Shown here piece after piece: positions 52,748 through 60,915 of a stretch of DNA of 64,000 bases (positions are counted from its first letter, which is position 1; the number at the start of each line of letters is the position of its first letter). The stretch is from the NCBI RefSeq assembly GCF_017814915.1, contig NZ_JAGIPZ010000012.1:62001-126000 (forward strand), given 5' to 3'. The notes under the pieces are model-generated. The model made no database searches, was not told where the DNA came from, and worked only from the letters and a program-made list of their open reading frames with translations. The DNA is from Herbaspirillum sp. LeCh32-8. GTDB lineage: Bacteria; Pseudomonadota; Gammaproteobacteria; Burkholderiales; Burkholderiaceae_D. The translations under genes were made by a program, and so were the position numbers.

Positions 52748-54126
52748 GCAACACCAACATCAGCCGCCGCGCCTTCCTGCAGGGCTCGGCGCTGGCGGTG
52801 ACCGCCTCGGCCGTGAGCCGCGCCGGCGCCGCCGGCCTGCCCGAGGCGCCGCTGCAGCAAAGCCCGTTGACCCAGCCGCCGCTGGCGCCGGCCAACGGCC
52901 GCCCCTACCAGCCGGTGGTCACCTTGAACGGCTGGACCCTGCCCTGGCGCATGAAGAACGGCGTGAAAGAATTCCACCTGGTGGCCGAGCCGGTGGTGCG
53001 CGAGATCGCACCCGGCATGAAGGCCAATCTCTGGGGCTACAACGGCCAGAGTCCGGGGCCGACCATCGAGGTGGTCGAGGGCGACCGGGTGCGCATCTTC
53101 GTCACCAACAAGCTGCCCGAGGCGACCTCGGTGCACTGGCACGGCCAGCGCCTGCCCAACGGCATGGATGGCGTGGCGGGCCTGACCCAGCCCGGCATCC
53201 CGCCGGGCAAGACCTTTGTCTACGAATTCACCGCGCGCCGCGCCGGCACCTTCATGTACCACCCGCACGCCGACGAGATGGTGCAGATGGCCATGGGCAT
53301 GATGGGCTTCTGGGTCACCCATCCCAAGGACCCGAACCTGATGCGTGTGGACCGCGACTTCGTGTTCCTGATGAACGCCTACGACATCGAACCGGGCGCG
53401 GCCGTGCCCAAGGTCAACACCATGCTGGACTTCAACCTGTGGACCTGGAACAGCCGCGCCTTCCCCGGCATCGATCCGCTGGTGGTGCGGCAAAACGACC
53501 GCGTGCGCATCCGCATCGGCAACCTGACCATGACCAACCACCCTATCCACCTGCACGGTCATGAATTCACCGTCACCGGCACCGACGGCGGCTGGACACC
53601 GCCGGCCTCGCGCTGGCCCGAAGTCAGCGCCGACATCGCCGTGGGCCAGATGCGCGCCATCGAGTTCGACGCCACCGAGGAAGGCGACTGGGCCCTGCAC
53701 TGCCACAAGGCGCACCACACGATGAACGCCATGGGCCACGCCGTGCCGACCATGATCGGCGTGGATCAATCGGCCGTGGCCGGCAAGATCGCCCGGCTGA
53801 TCCCCGACTATATGGCCATGGGCGACAAGGGCGGCGCCATGGGCGACATGGAAATGCCGCTGCCCGACAACACACTGCCGATGATGAGCGGGCGCGGCCC
53901 CTACGGCGCCATCGAGATGGGCGGCATGTTCAGCACCGTGAAGGTGCGCAAGAACCTGGCGCGCAACGACTACCGCGATCCCGGCTGGTACCGCGCGCCG
54001 GCCGGCAGCGTGGCTTACGAATGGACGGGTGAGGCGCCGGCGCCGAGCCTCGCGCCGGACGGCCGGGGCAGTACGGGCGCCGACATCGGCACGGCCAAAC
54101 CCGGCCCTCATCACGAACACCATTGA
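52744..54126 (+). CDS. Periplasmic multicopper oxidase
   Basis: A 460-residue copper oxidase that probably oxidises Cu(I) to less toxic Cu(II). Tat signal SRRAFLQGSALAV. Copper ligands: HWH (131-133), HPH (173-175), H266/H269/H271 in NHPIHLHGH, and H319-C320-H321 with H325 and axial M330. This is a complete set for type 1, 2 and 3 copper, but in about 350 ordered residues the protein is of the short, two-domain-like class. The Met-rich region MGDKGGAMGDMEMPL and C-terminal PHHEHH may add copper sites. Coupled to the TolC-type gene. Confidence 0.93.
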   Translation: MSNTNISRRAFLQGSALAVTASAVSRAGAAGLPEAPLQQSPLTQPPLAPANGRPYQPVVTLNGWTLPWRMKNGVKEFHLVAEPVVREIAPGMKANLWGYNGQSPGPTIEVVEGDRVRIFVTNKLPEATSVHWHGQRLPNGMDGVAGLTQPGIPPGKTFVYEFTARRAGTFMYHPHADEMVQMAMGMMGFWVTHPKDPNLMRVDRDFVFLMNAYDIEPGAAVPKVNTMLDFNLWTWNSRAFPGIDPLVVRQNDRVRIRIGNLTMTNHPIHLHGHEFTVTGTDGGWTPPASRWPEVSADIAVGQMRAIEFDATEEGDWALHCHKAHHTMNAMGHAVPTMIGVDQSAVAGKIARLIPDYMAMGDKGGAMGDMEMPLPDNTLPMMSGRGPYGAIEMGGMFSTVKVRKNLARNDYRDPGWYRAPAGSVAYEWTGEAPAPSLAPDGRGSTGADIGTAKPGPHHEHH

Positions 54127-54148
54127 ACCGCTCAACGAGAGGACAAGC

Positions 54149-54640
54149 ATGCAACGACGACACTTCACCCTGGCCGCGCTGGCGGCCCTCACCCTGCCGG
54201 CGCTGACGGTGCTGACGGCGCGGGCGAGCGGCAAGCCGGTCGAACGACCGCGCATCGCCGTCTACAAGGACGCCAACTGTGGCTGTTGCCACCAATGGGT
54301 GGCGCACCTGCAGGCCAGCGGTTTTCAGGTCGACGCCACCGACGTCGAAGACACCGGCGTCTGGCGCCGTCGCTTCGGCATGCCGGATCGCTTCGCCTCC
54401 TGCCACAGCGCCCGGGTCGAAGGCTATGCGGTCGAAGGCCATGTGCCGGCCGCCGAGATCCTGCGCCTGCTGAAGGAAAAGCCGGCCGCCGTCGGCCTGG
54501 CCGTGGCAGGCATGCCGGCCGGCTCACCCGGCATGGAAGACCCGCGCAAGCCCAATGCGCGCGCCGCCTACGATGTGCTGCTGGTCGGCCGGGACGGCAA
54601 GACGGCGGTGTATCACCGCTACGACGCGGTGGCCGGCTGA
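54149..54640 (+). CDS. DUF411 periplasmic metal-binding protein (CopG-like)
   Basis: A 163-residue exported protein. A twin-Arg start (MQRRHFTLAALAALTLP) could direct Tat. Core: DANCGCCHQWVAHLQASGFQV (C44, C46, C47), RFASCHSARVEGYAVEGHVPA (C85, H86, H98) and the AVAGMPAGSPGMED Met region, all characteristic of DUF411. Such proteins occur in copper operons and are thought to bind copper in the periplasm. It starts 22 nt after the oxidase gene. Confidence 0.9.
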   Translation: MQRRHFTLAALAALTLPALTVLTARASGKPVERPRIAVYKDANCGCCHQWVAHLQASGFQVDATDVEDTGVWRRRFGMPDRFASCHSARVEGYAVEGHVPAAEILRLLKEKPAAVGLAVAGMPAGSPGMEDPRKPNARAAYDVLLVGRDGKTAVYHRYDAVAG

Positions 54641-54687
54641 ACCGGTTCGGCCGCATCAGCTGTTCGACCCATGATCGAAAGGACAAC

Positions 54688-54993
54688 ATGACAATCCGCA
54701 CCGTAATCGCCCGCCTGCTGCTGGGCGCCAACCTGACATTGAGCGCGCTGGCCGCCGCCGCGCAGGACAGCCGCCCGCCGGTCGACGGCGAAATCCGCAA
54801 GGTCGACGCCGCTGCCGGCAAGCTGACCATCCGCCATGCCGACATCCCCAACCTGCAGATGGCGGGCATGACGATGGTGTTCAAGGCCGCGCCCGAACTG
54901 GTGGCGCGCGCCAAGGAAGGAGAGAAGATCAGCTTCACCGCCGACCGCGTGGACGGCGCGCTGACGGTGATGTCCTTGCAAGAGCGTCCCTGA
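54688..54993 (+). CDS. CusF-like periplasmic copper-binding protein
   Basis: A 101-residue protein with a signal peptide (cleavage after AAAAQ) and the CusF OB-fold: GEIRKVDAAAGKLTIRH, then DIPNLQMAGMTMVFKAA. The likely ligands H50, M61 and M63 are present, with an extra M58. The Trp that lies near Cu(I) in E. coli CusF is not at the expected position, as in many CusF_Ec-domain proteins. It is the last gene of the metal operon; AAAGGA precedes the ATG. Confidence 0.87.
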   Translation: MTIRTVIARLLLGANLTLSALAAAAQDSRPPVDGEIRKVDAAAGKLTIRHADIPNLQMAGMTMVFKAAPELVARAKEGEKISFTADRVDGALTVMSLQERP

Positions 54994-55147
54994 GGCCGGG
55001 CCGCTGATGCGGGGGGCGACGAATTGCCGTATGTAAATTTCGTCGCCTTCGAGACAATTTGGGGCTACCGTTGGCGGTATTATCTGACGCTTATTCAAAG
55101 GACAGGCGTCACGCCAGATGACGTCGTTATAGTGGAGAGAAGACGGT

Positions 55148-56785
55148 ATGCCCCAACTCATCAGCACCACCCCCTCGGCCTATGGCTATCCCCTGCTGAT
55201 CAAGCAATTGCTGCACAGCGCGCTGGTCACTGCGCCCGATCAGGAAATCGTTTACAACGACCGCCGCCACAGCTACACCGAGTTCTACCGTCGCGTGCAA
55301 CGCTTGGCCAACGCCCTGGGCGAGATCGGCCTGCAGCCCGGCAACACGGTCGCGGTAATGGATTGGGACAGCCACCGCTACCTCGAATGCTTCTTTGCCG
55401 TGCCGATGATGGGCTGCGTGCTGCAGACCGTGAACGTGCGCCTGTCGCCCGAGCAGATTGCCTACACGCTCAACCATGCCCAGGCCGACGTGCTGCTGGT
55501 GAATTCCGATTTCATGCCGGTATTAAAGCAGATCCGCGGCGAGCTCAATACGCTCACGCGCTGCGTGCTGCTCACCGACGACGCCACGCCCTGCCCCAAG
55601 GGCCCGGGCTTTGCCGGCGAATATGAAGAGTTGCTGGCGCAGGCCGAGCCGGCCTACGACTTCCCCGACTTCGACGAAAACGCCCGCGCCACCACCTTTT
55701 ACACCACCGGCACCACCGGCCTGCCCAAGGGCGTCTACTTCAGCCACCGCCAGCTGGTGCTGCACACGCTGGGCGCCACCGCCGGCCTGGCGCTGGCGCC
55801 GCAGCAGGGACGGCTGCACCGCGACGACGTCTACATGCCGCTCACGCCGATGTTCCACGTGCACGCCTGGGGCCTGCCCTATGTGGCCACCATGGCCGGG
55901 CTGAAACAGGTCTATCCGGGTCGTTACGTCCCCGACACCATCTGCAAGCTGATCACGCGCGAGAAGGTCAGCTTCTCGCACTGCGTGCCGACCATCCTGC
56001 AGATGGTGCTGGGCTGCGAGGCGGCCAAAGAGGCCGACCTCTCCGGCTGGAAGATGATCATCGGCGGCTCGGCCATGACCGGCAGCCTGGCCAAGGCTGC
56101 ACGCGAGCGCGGCATCGACGTCTTCACCGGCTACGGCATGTCGGAAACCTGCCCCATCCTGACCCTGGCGCAGGTCCCCAGCGACGAGCTGGGCGGCGAC
56201 CAGGAGGCCGCGATCCGCGTCAAGACCGGCCGTCCGCTGCCGCTGGTGGCGATCCGCACCGTGGATGAAGACATGCAAGACTGCCCGCGCGACGGCAAGA
56301 GCACCGGCGAGGTGGTGGTGCGCGCGCCCTGGCTCACGCAAGGCTACCTGCACCAGGCCGACGCCTCGGAAGATTTGTGGCGTGGCGGTTGGCTGCACAC
56401 GCAAGACATCGGCAACATCGACCAACGCGGCTACCTGCAGGTGACCGACCGCATCAAGGATGTGATCAAGACCGGCGGCGAATGGGTCTCCTCGCTGCAG
56501 ATCGAAGACATCATCGCGCGCCACCCGGCGGTGGCCGAAACCGCCGTGATCGGCATCGCCGACGGCAAATGGGGCGAACGCCCGCTGGCGCTGGTGGTGC
56601 TGAAAAAGGACGCGGTCGGCATCACCGAAGAAGACATCCGCCAACACGTGCTGGCCGCCGCCGGCAGCGGCCAGATCTCACGCTACGGCGTCCCGGACCG
56701 CATACAGTTCGTGCCCGAACTCGCCCGTACCAGCGTGGGCAAGCTCAACAAGCGGGTGATGCGGGAGCAGTATCCCACGAAGTAA
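55148..56785 (+). CDS. Fatty-acid--CoA ligase (medium/long-chain acyl-CoA synthetase)
   Basis: A 545-residue AMP-forming ligase of the AlkK/medium-chain group. P-loop YTTGTTGLPKG (185-195), acyl-binding MTPMFHVHAWG-type segment PLTPMFHVHAWGLPY, GYGMSETCPIL, adenylate motif GWLHTQDIGNIDQRGYLQVTDRIKDVIKTGGEWV, and the C-terminal catalytic Lys in SVGKLNKR (K532). It activates fatty acids for beta-oxidation or PHB-related pathways. GGAGAGAAG precedes the ATG. Stand-alone transcript likely. Confidence 0.93.
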   Translation: MPQLISTTPSAYGYPLLIKQLLHSALVTAPDQEIVYNDRRHSYTEFYRRVQRLANALGEIGLQPGNTVAVMDWDSHRYLECFFAVPMMGCVLQTVNVRLSPEQIAYTLNHAQADVLLVNSDFMPVLKQIRGELNTLTRCVLLTDDATPCPKGPGFAGEYEELLAQAEPAYDFPDFDENARATTFYTTGTTGLPKGVYFSHRQLVLHTLGATAGLALAPQQGRLHRDDVYMPLTPMFHVHAWGLPYVATMAGLKQVYPGRYVPDTICKLITREKVSFSHCVPTILQMVLGCEAAKEADLSGWKMIIGGSAMTGSLAKAARERGIDVFTGYGMSETCPILTLAQVPSDELGGDQEAAIRVKTGRPLPLVAIRTVDEDMQDCPRDGKSTGEVVVRAPWLTQGYLHQADASEDLWRGGWLHTQDIGNIDQRGYLQVTDRIKDVIKTGGEWVSSLQIEDIIARHPAVAETAVIGIADGKWGERPLALVVLKKDAVGITEEDIRQHVLAAAGSGQISRYGVPDRIQFVPELARTSVGKLNKRVMREQYPTK

Positions 56786-56933
56786 TCGACCGCCCATCAA
56801 CCTCTTCGCCCCCTGCTACCCCAAGGTCTGCCGGCTGAATGAGATAGCGAACCGACGCTCCGACGCGGCAAGCGAGTAGCAAGCCCCGCGATGCCGAAGG
56901 CGAGCCGGCCGGCTTTCCCCTTGTGGGCCAGCC

Positions 56934-57015
56934 GGCGGAGTGCGATGAAAAATGGATCAGCAAGGCAGCCGGAGCGAAGCGACTCTGCCTTGCCCATTTT
57001 TTAGCGCACTCCACC
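56934..57015. repeat. 82-bp imperfect palindrome
   Basis: Two arms of about 33 nt pair with one internal loop and few mismatches: the inner CAAGGCAG (56961-56968) matches CTGCCTTG (56984-56991), the middle AAAAATGG matches CCATTTTT, and the outer GTGCG matches CGCAC. Probably a dispersed mobile-like repeat or a bidirectional terminator. Confidence 0.7.
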
Positions 57016-57057
57016 GGGAACCCCGAAGGGGCTGGCACTTAGGGGCCGCTTTTCTTT

Positions 57058-57091
57058 GCTTACTTTCTTTGGCGGAGCAAAGAAAGTGAGC
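57058..57091. repeat. Palindromic intergenic repeat with ACTTTCTTTG / CAAAGAAAGT arms
   Basis: Perfect 10-bp arms (57062-57071 and 57078-57087) around GCGGAG, extended by GCTT / GAGC with one G-T pair. This arrangement recurs between genes of many Burkholderiales. Confidence 0.6.
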
Positions 57092-57207
57092 GGCTGCCGG
57101 GCCGCTCCCGGCGCTCCGTTCCGACCGGAGAAAGAAAAGCATCAAGCCAGTACATCGACCGGCAGCAAGACCAGACTACCCAAGCAAAATAAAACCAAAC
57201 AACCCAA

Positions 57208-57247
57208 AACAAAAACGCCGTTCGGCCCAAAACCGAACGGCGTTTCC
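57208..57247 (-). terminator. purU terminator
   Basis: Minus strand: a 12-bp stem AACGCCGTTCGG / CCGAACGGCGTT with TTTTGGG loop, followed by TTTTGTTTTG. It starts about 20 nt past the stop. Confidence 0.9.
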
Positions 57248-57268
57248 ATGTAAAACCAGCAAAACGGA

Positions 57269-58138
57269 TCAGTTGAAGATCACCGTCTTGTGTCCATTCA
57301 ACAGAATGCGATGCTCGGTGAACCACTTCACCGCGCGCGCCAGCACCACGCACTCGATATCGCGCCCGATGGCGGTCAGGGTATCCGGGCCCATCGAGTG
57401 ATCCACGCGCTCCACGCCCTGCTCGATGATCGGACCTTCATCCAGATCGCTGGTGACGAAGTGCGCGGTGGCGCCGATCAGCTTCACGCCGCGGTCATGC
57501 GCCTGGTAGTACGGCTTGGCGCCCTTGAAGCTGGGCAGGAAGGAATGGTGGATGTTGATCGCACGGCCGCGCAGGGCCTCGCACATCTCGGGCGACAGGA
57601 TCTGCATGTAGCGCGCCAGCACCACCAGGTCGATCTGGTTGGCGTCGACGATTTCCATGATGCGCTGTTCCTGCGCGCGCTTGGCTTCCATCGGCGCGCC
57701 GGTGGCCAGCGGCAGATGGTGGAAGGGAATGTTGTAGCTCGCGGCCAACTGGTAGAAGTCGGTATGGTTGGACACGATCGCCGGAATCTCCACCGGCAGC
57801 AGGCCGCTCTTGTAGCGGAACAGCAGGTCGTTCAGGCAGTGGCCGATCTTGGACACCATCAGCATCACGCGCGGCTTCTTGCCGGCGTCGTTGAGCTGCC
57901 AGTTCATCTGCAGGGCATCGCCCAGCACGCCGAAATCGGCGCGCAGCTGGGCGTCGGAGATCGAGGCGTCCTCCGAGGAGAAATGCACGCGCATGAAGAA
58001 CAACTTGGACTGGCCGTCGCCGAACTGGGCGGAGTCGATGATGTTGCAGCCGTGGTCGGCCAGAAAGCCCGAGACGCGATGCACGATACCGCGCTGATCC
58101 AGGCAGGACAGAGTGAGAATGTATTCCGGGTGAGTCAT
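57269..58138 (-). CDS. purU: Formyltetrahydrofolate deformylase
   Basis: Releases formate from 10-formyltetrahydrofolate, balancing one-carbon and purine pathways. 289 residues. N-terminal ACT domain (about 5-85): YILTLSCLDQRGIVHRVSGFLADHGCNI. C-terminal formyltransferase-like domain: RVMLMVSKIGHCLNDLLFRY, IPFHHLP, LVVLARYMQILS, catalytic NIHHSFLPSFKGAKPY and FVTSDLDEGPIIEQ. Length matches the E. coli enzyme. The ATG before THPEYIL is the conserved start; the frame upstream is not family-like. Confidence 0.97.
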   Translation of the reverse strand: MTHPEYILTLSCLDQRGIVHRVSGFLADHGCNIIDSAQFGDGQSKLFFMRVHFSSEDASISDAQLRADFGVLGDALQMNWQLNDAGKKPRVMLMVSKIGHCLNDLLFRYKSGLLPVEIPAIVSNHTDFYQLAASYNIPFHHLPLATGAPMEAKRAQEQRIMEIVDANQIDLVVLARYMQILSPEMCEALRGRAINIHHSFLPSFKGAKPYYQAHDRGVKLIGATAHFVTSDLDEGPIIEQGVERVDHSMGPDTLTAIGRDIECVVLARAVKWFTEHRILLNGHKTVIFN

Positions 58139-58492
58139 GACAGTGAACTGAATAACGCCAAGCGTCAGCGGCGCGGAAGATCCGCCAGGCCGCCGCCGGC
58201 GCAACCTCGGCCGGCGAAAGACGAAAGGCGCTATTGTCGCACGGCAGAGCCATGCGGACAAACCCGCGCTGCGTTTTGCGCCGCCGACACGCTACTGCCT
58301 GGCGATTTTCAGCCCCTTTGCGCGCCGTTGTCGCACATTTGCATGCCAAACCGGCCACAACATTTCACGCCGGCAACACAAAAGCCGCGCCGGCCGAAGC
58401 CGTGCGCGGAAATCTCCTTAGCCCCTGTCAGGCCGGTCCGGCAGCGCGGTGCGGCGCAGCCGGGAGTGTGACGACGTCGGTGAGCCGGTGAC
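58139..58492. other. Intergenic region between purU and the bactofilin gene
   Basis: 354 bp: the purU upstream region at the left, and at 58377-58409 the bactofilin terminator. No ORF or dyad of note. Confidence 0.5.
58377..58409 (-). terminator. Bactofilin gene terminator
   Basis: Minus strand: CCGCGC-A-CGGC, TTCG loop, GCCG-GCGCGG, then CTTTTGTG. A UUCG tetraloop adds stability. It lies about 85 nt past the stop. Confidence 0.7.
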
Positions 58493-59017
58493 TCAGGCGG
58501 TCTTTTGCAGCAGTTCCTTCTGCTCATGGCCGCCGCCGACCTGCAGGTCGCCCGAGAGCTGGCCGCCCTCTTCGATCACCAGCTTGCCGTAACGGATCTT
58601 GCCGGTCACCTTGCCGCTGGAATAGATCACCAGCTTCTGGCGCACGGTCAGGTCGCCGTCGAACTCGCCGCGGATCTCGGCCAGGTCGATCTCGGCCGAG
58701 CCCTTGAAGGCGCCGCGCTCGGCGATCTGCACCACGCGGCAGTTGATGGTGGCCTGCACCTTGCCTTCGACGACCAGGGTGTCGCAGTCTTCAATCTCGC
58801 CCTTGACCTTGATGTTGGGGCCGACGGTCAGCTTGCTGCCGGTTTCTTCAGTTGCGGCCGGCGCCGTGGTCGGCACCGAGGAAGGATACTGAGTGGTTTT
58901 TTGCACGCTGGTCACGTTGCCTCCGCCGGTAGATTGGGAAACGCCATTGTTTGCACTGAAGGGGGAATTGGTCGAACTGGTTTCACGTTTGCCGAAGAGG
59001 GATTCTGAGCGAAGCAT
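58493..59017 (-). CDS. Bactofilin (polymer-forming cytoskeletal protein)
   Basis: A 174-residue cytoskeletal protein that self-assembles into membrane-associated filaments. Residues 1-60 are a flexible Ser/Thr-rich tail (SSTNSPFSANNGVSQSTGGG). The core is a right-handed beta-helix (DUF583): LTVGPNIKVKGEIEDCDTLVVEGKV, AFKGSAEIDLAEIRGEFDGDLTV, VTGKIRYGKLVIEEGGQLSGDLQ. The start at 59017 has AGGAG six bases upstream. The longer frame reaching 59521 is not family-like. No M23 peptidase partner is adjacent. Confidence 0.93.
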   Translation of the reverse strand: MLRSESLFGKRETSSTNSPFSANNGVSQSTGGGNVTSVQKTTQYPSSVPTTAPAATEETGSKLTVGPNIKVKGEIEDCDTLVVEGKVQATINCRVVQIAERGAFKGSAEIDLAEIRGEFDGDLTVRQKLVIYSSGKVTGKIRYGKLVIEEGGQLSGDLQVGGGHEQKELLQKTA

Positions 59018-60027
59018 GTGATCTCCTGAAAATGAGGGGGCGTGCAAAACGGGAAGCACGAAAAAAACAAGGCGGCGCGCATGTGAATCAAATGGGCAGC
59101 GGGCGTGGAAGATGCCGTGCGAATTCGAAAGACCTTCTGATCGGGTCCGACTATTCAGATGCGCGTCGCGGGTCGACAGGTTCATCTTTTTCCTGGCGCC
59201 GGCGATGAGCCGGAAAGCTTGCCAGGCAAGAAACCTGTGCGATTCGGCAGGACACCTATTCGAAAGTTCACGATAATTTTGTAACAGCGAAATCAGTATT
59301 TCGCCTGCTGTCAAAACCCTTCGCGAACGTCGTCCTCGCTGATGCTCTGCGATGACTGAACGGAGTAAAAATGGAGTGAAGAACGACGCTTCACACAGGT
59401 GTCCGCAACCGAAATTTGCGTGTTGAACGCAGCACAAATTATTTATATTTCCGCGCGGCTTGTAACCAAAAAAGATGTAACAGTTACGCACGAAAAGGCG
59501 TCGCCATATGGCGACATGCATCAGTCGCTAAGTCACGCCGGATCTGGTTTTCAGGTCGACGTCATTTTCTGCTCGTGGCTGTTCGGGGAGATAAAAACGG
59601 CGAGCGCGCATCGCTGGCGCACAGAAAAAAATCCCTGCTGCGCACGCCTGCTGCGGCTGATGCGCGTGCTCGTTTTATCGCGCCTGTTGCGGCATCGTCG
59701 CTGCATCGTCGTGACAGCAAACACATGGCAAAGACGACGCGCGCAAGCCGCAGCCCACACGTCAAAACATCGCCCGGCATCACGGGCAAGCTCGACACGA
59801 GCACGATCGTCGACGACGAGCGATGAGCCACGAGCGACGCCGAGGTGGCGCCCGCCCGCATTTGTGACCGCATGTAAGCAGTGAAAATGAATGTCATCGG
59901 CGCGACGCTCTCGGCGCAACCGATTTATGATGCTGTATCTGCCGCCGCTCCTTGCACGCACTGCAACGCAAGGCCTGCTCGCAAAAGCATCGCGCGGCGC
60001 CGCCACCTGCATTGGAACTCCTGAGCC
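59018..60027. other. 1-kb gap without a convincing gene
   Basis: 1010 bp. The left 400 bp are upstream of the bactofilin gene. A rightward TTGAAC-N15-TATATT box occurs near 59423-59450. The palindromes GTAACAGTTAC (59477-59487) and GTCGCCATATGGCGAC (59500-59515) lie just after. Downstream ORFs are short, Arg/His-rich and without good ribosome-binding sites; one of 45 codons (59887-60024) ends 3 nt before the next gene. Confidence 0.5.
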
Positions 60028-60744
60028 ATGAGCCACGAACAGATCCCTTCGCCGCAATCGCTGGATTCCTTCGGCGCCAACATCTTTCCCGCCCAACGCG
60101 GCTCCAGCGCCTCGCGCGCGCTGGCGGCCGTGATCGCGATGATCAGCTGGTTCGCCTTCGTCGCGCAGACCGATATCACGCTCAACCGCCTGCTGGCGCG
60201 CGGCGGCGGCATCCTCGACGGCCTGGACCGGCTCACCATGTACCTCACCAACCTGACCATCCTGATGGCCGCGCTGTGCTTCACCTCGCTGGCGCTGTCG
60301 CTGAAGACGCCGGTAAGCCGCTTCTTCCGCCAGCCCTCGGTGATCTCGGCGGTAGTCGCCTACCTGGCCTTCGTGGGCATCGCCTATAACCTGCTGCTGC
60401 GCCAGCTGTGGGCGCCGAGCGGTTTTCGCTCGCTGGTCAATGAGAGCCTGCATACGGTGGTGCCGCTGCTGGCGATCGTGTACTGGATCTTCTTCGTGCC
60501 GGTGTTCCGGCACTCGGTGAAGAAGTCGCTGCTGTGGCTGGTCTATCCGCTGGGTTACCTCTTCATCACGCTGTGGCGCGGGGCACTGTCGGGCTTCTAC
60601 CCTTACCCCTTCATCGACGTGAACCGACTCGGCTATCCGCGCGTGATCCTCAATTCCAGCCTGCTGTTCGTCGGCTTCATGGTGCTGATGACCTTGTTCG
60701 TGGCGATCAATCACTCCGGCAAGCCGGCGTTCCTGCGAAGGTAA
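60028..60744 (+). CDS. Pr6Pr-family (FAR-17a/AIG1-like) membrane protein
   Basis: A 238-residue integral membrane protein with six hydrophobic segments (about 30-48, 72-92, 105-125, 142-158, 172-190, 212-232). The pattern LVNESLHTVVPLLAIVYWIFFVP, YPLGYLFITLWRGALSGFYPYPFIDV and LGYPRVILNSSLLF is conserved in the Pr6Pr family of bacteria. Function unknown; eukaryotic relatives include lipid hydrolases. GGAAC precedes the ATG. Confidence 0.88.
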   Translation: MSHEQIPSPQSLDSFGANIFPAQRGSSASRALAAVIAMISWFAFVAQTDITLNRLLARGGGILDGLDRLTMYLTNLTILMAALCFTSLALSLKTPVSRFFRQPSVISAVVAYLAFVGIAYNLLLRQLWAPSGFRSLVNESLHTVVPLLAIVYWIFFVPVFRHSVKKSLLWLVYPLGYLFITLWRGALSGFYPYPFIDVNRLGYPRVILNSSLLFVGFMVLMTLFVAINHSGKPAFLRR

Positions 60745-60915
60745 TTTCCCTCTCCGTTCCCCTCTTGCGCGGCTTGGCGCCGCGGGCGGCATCCCTTCCC
60801 GCCGTTTCCCTGCATTCGTCCTGCCGTTGAAAAAGACACATCCTTGTCACACGGTCGCGCTATCCTCCTTCCGTTCCGCGCCTTCATCCACAACAATATC
60901 CGACAGGAAACATCC

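Larger units (their letters stand above)
56786..57268. other. Intergenic region with long palindromes between the ligase gene and purU
   Basis: 483 bp without a gene. It holds an 82-bp imperfect hairpin (56934-57015), a separate TTACTTTCTTTG-type hairpin (57058-57091) and the purU terminator (57208-57247). The 57110-57210 stretch is unusually A-rich. Confidence 0.6.

Noticed and set aside
59725-59826. 33-residue basic ORF (MAKTTRASRS...)
   Set aside because: No Shine-Dalgarno before its ATG, and overlapping frames are equally open; cannot be supported as a gene.
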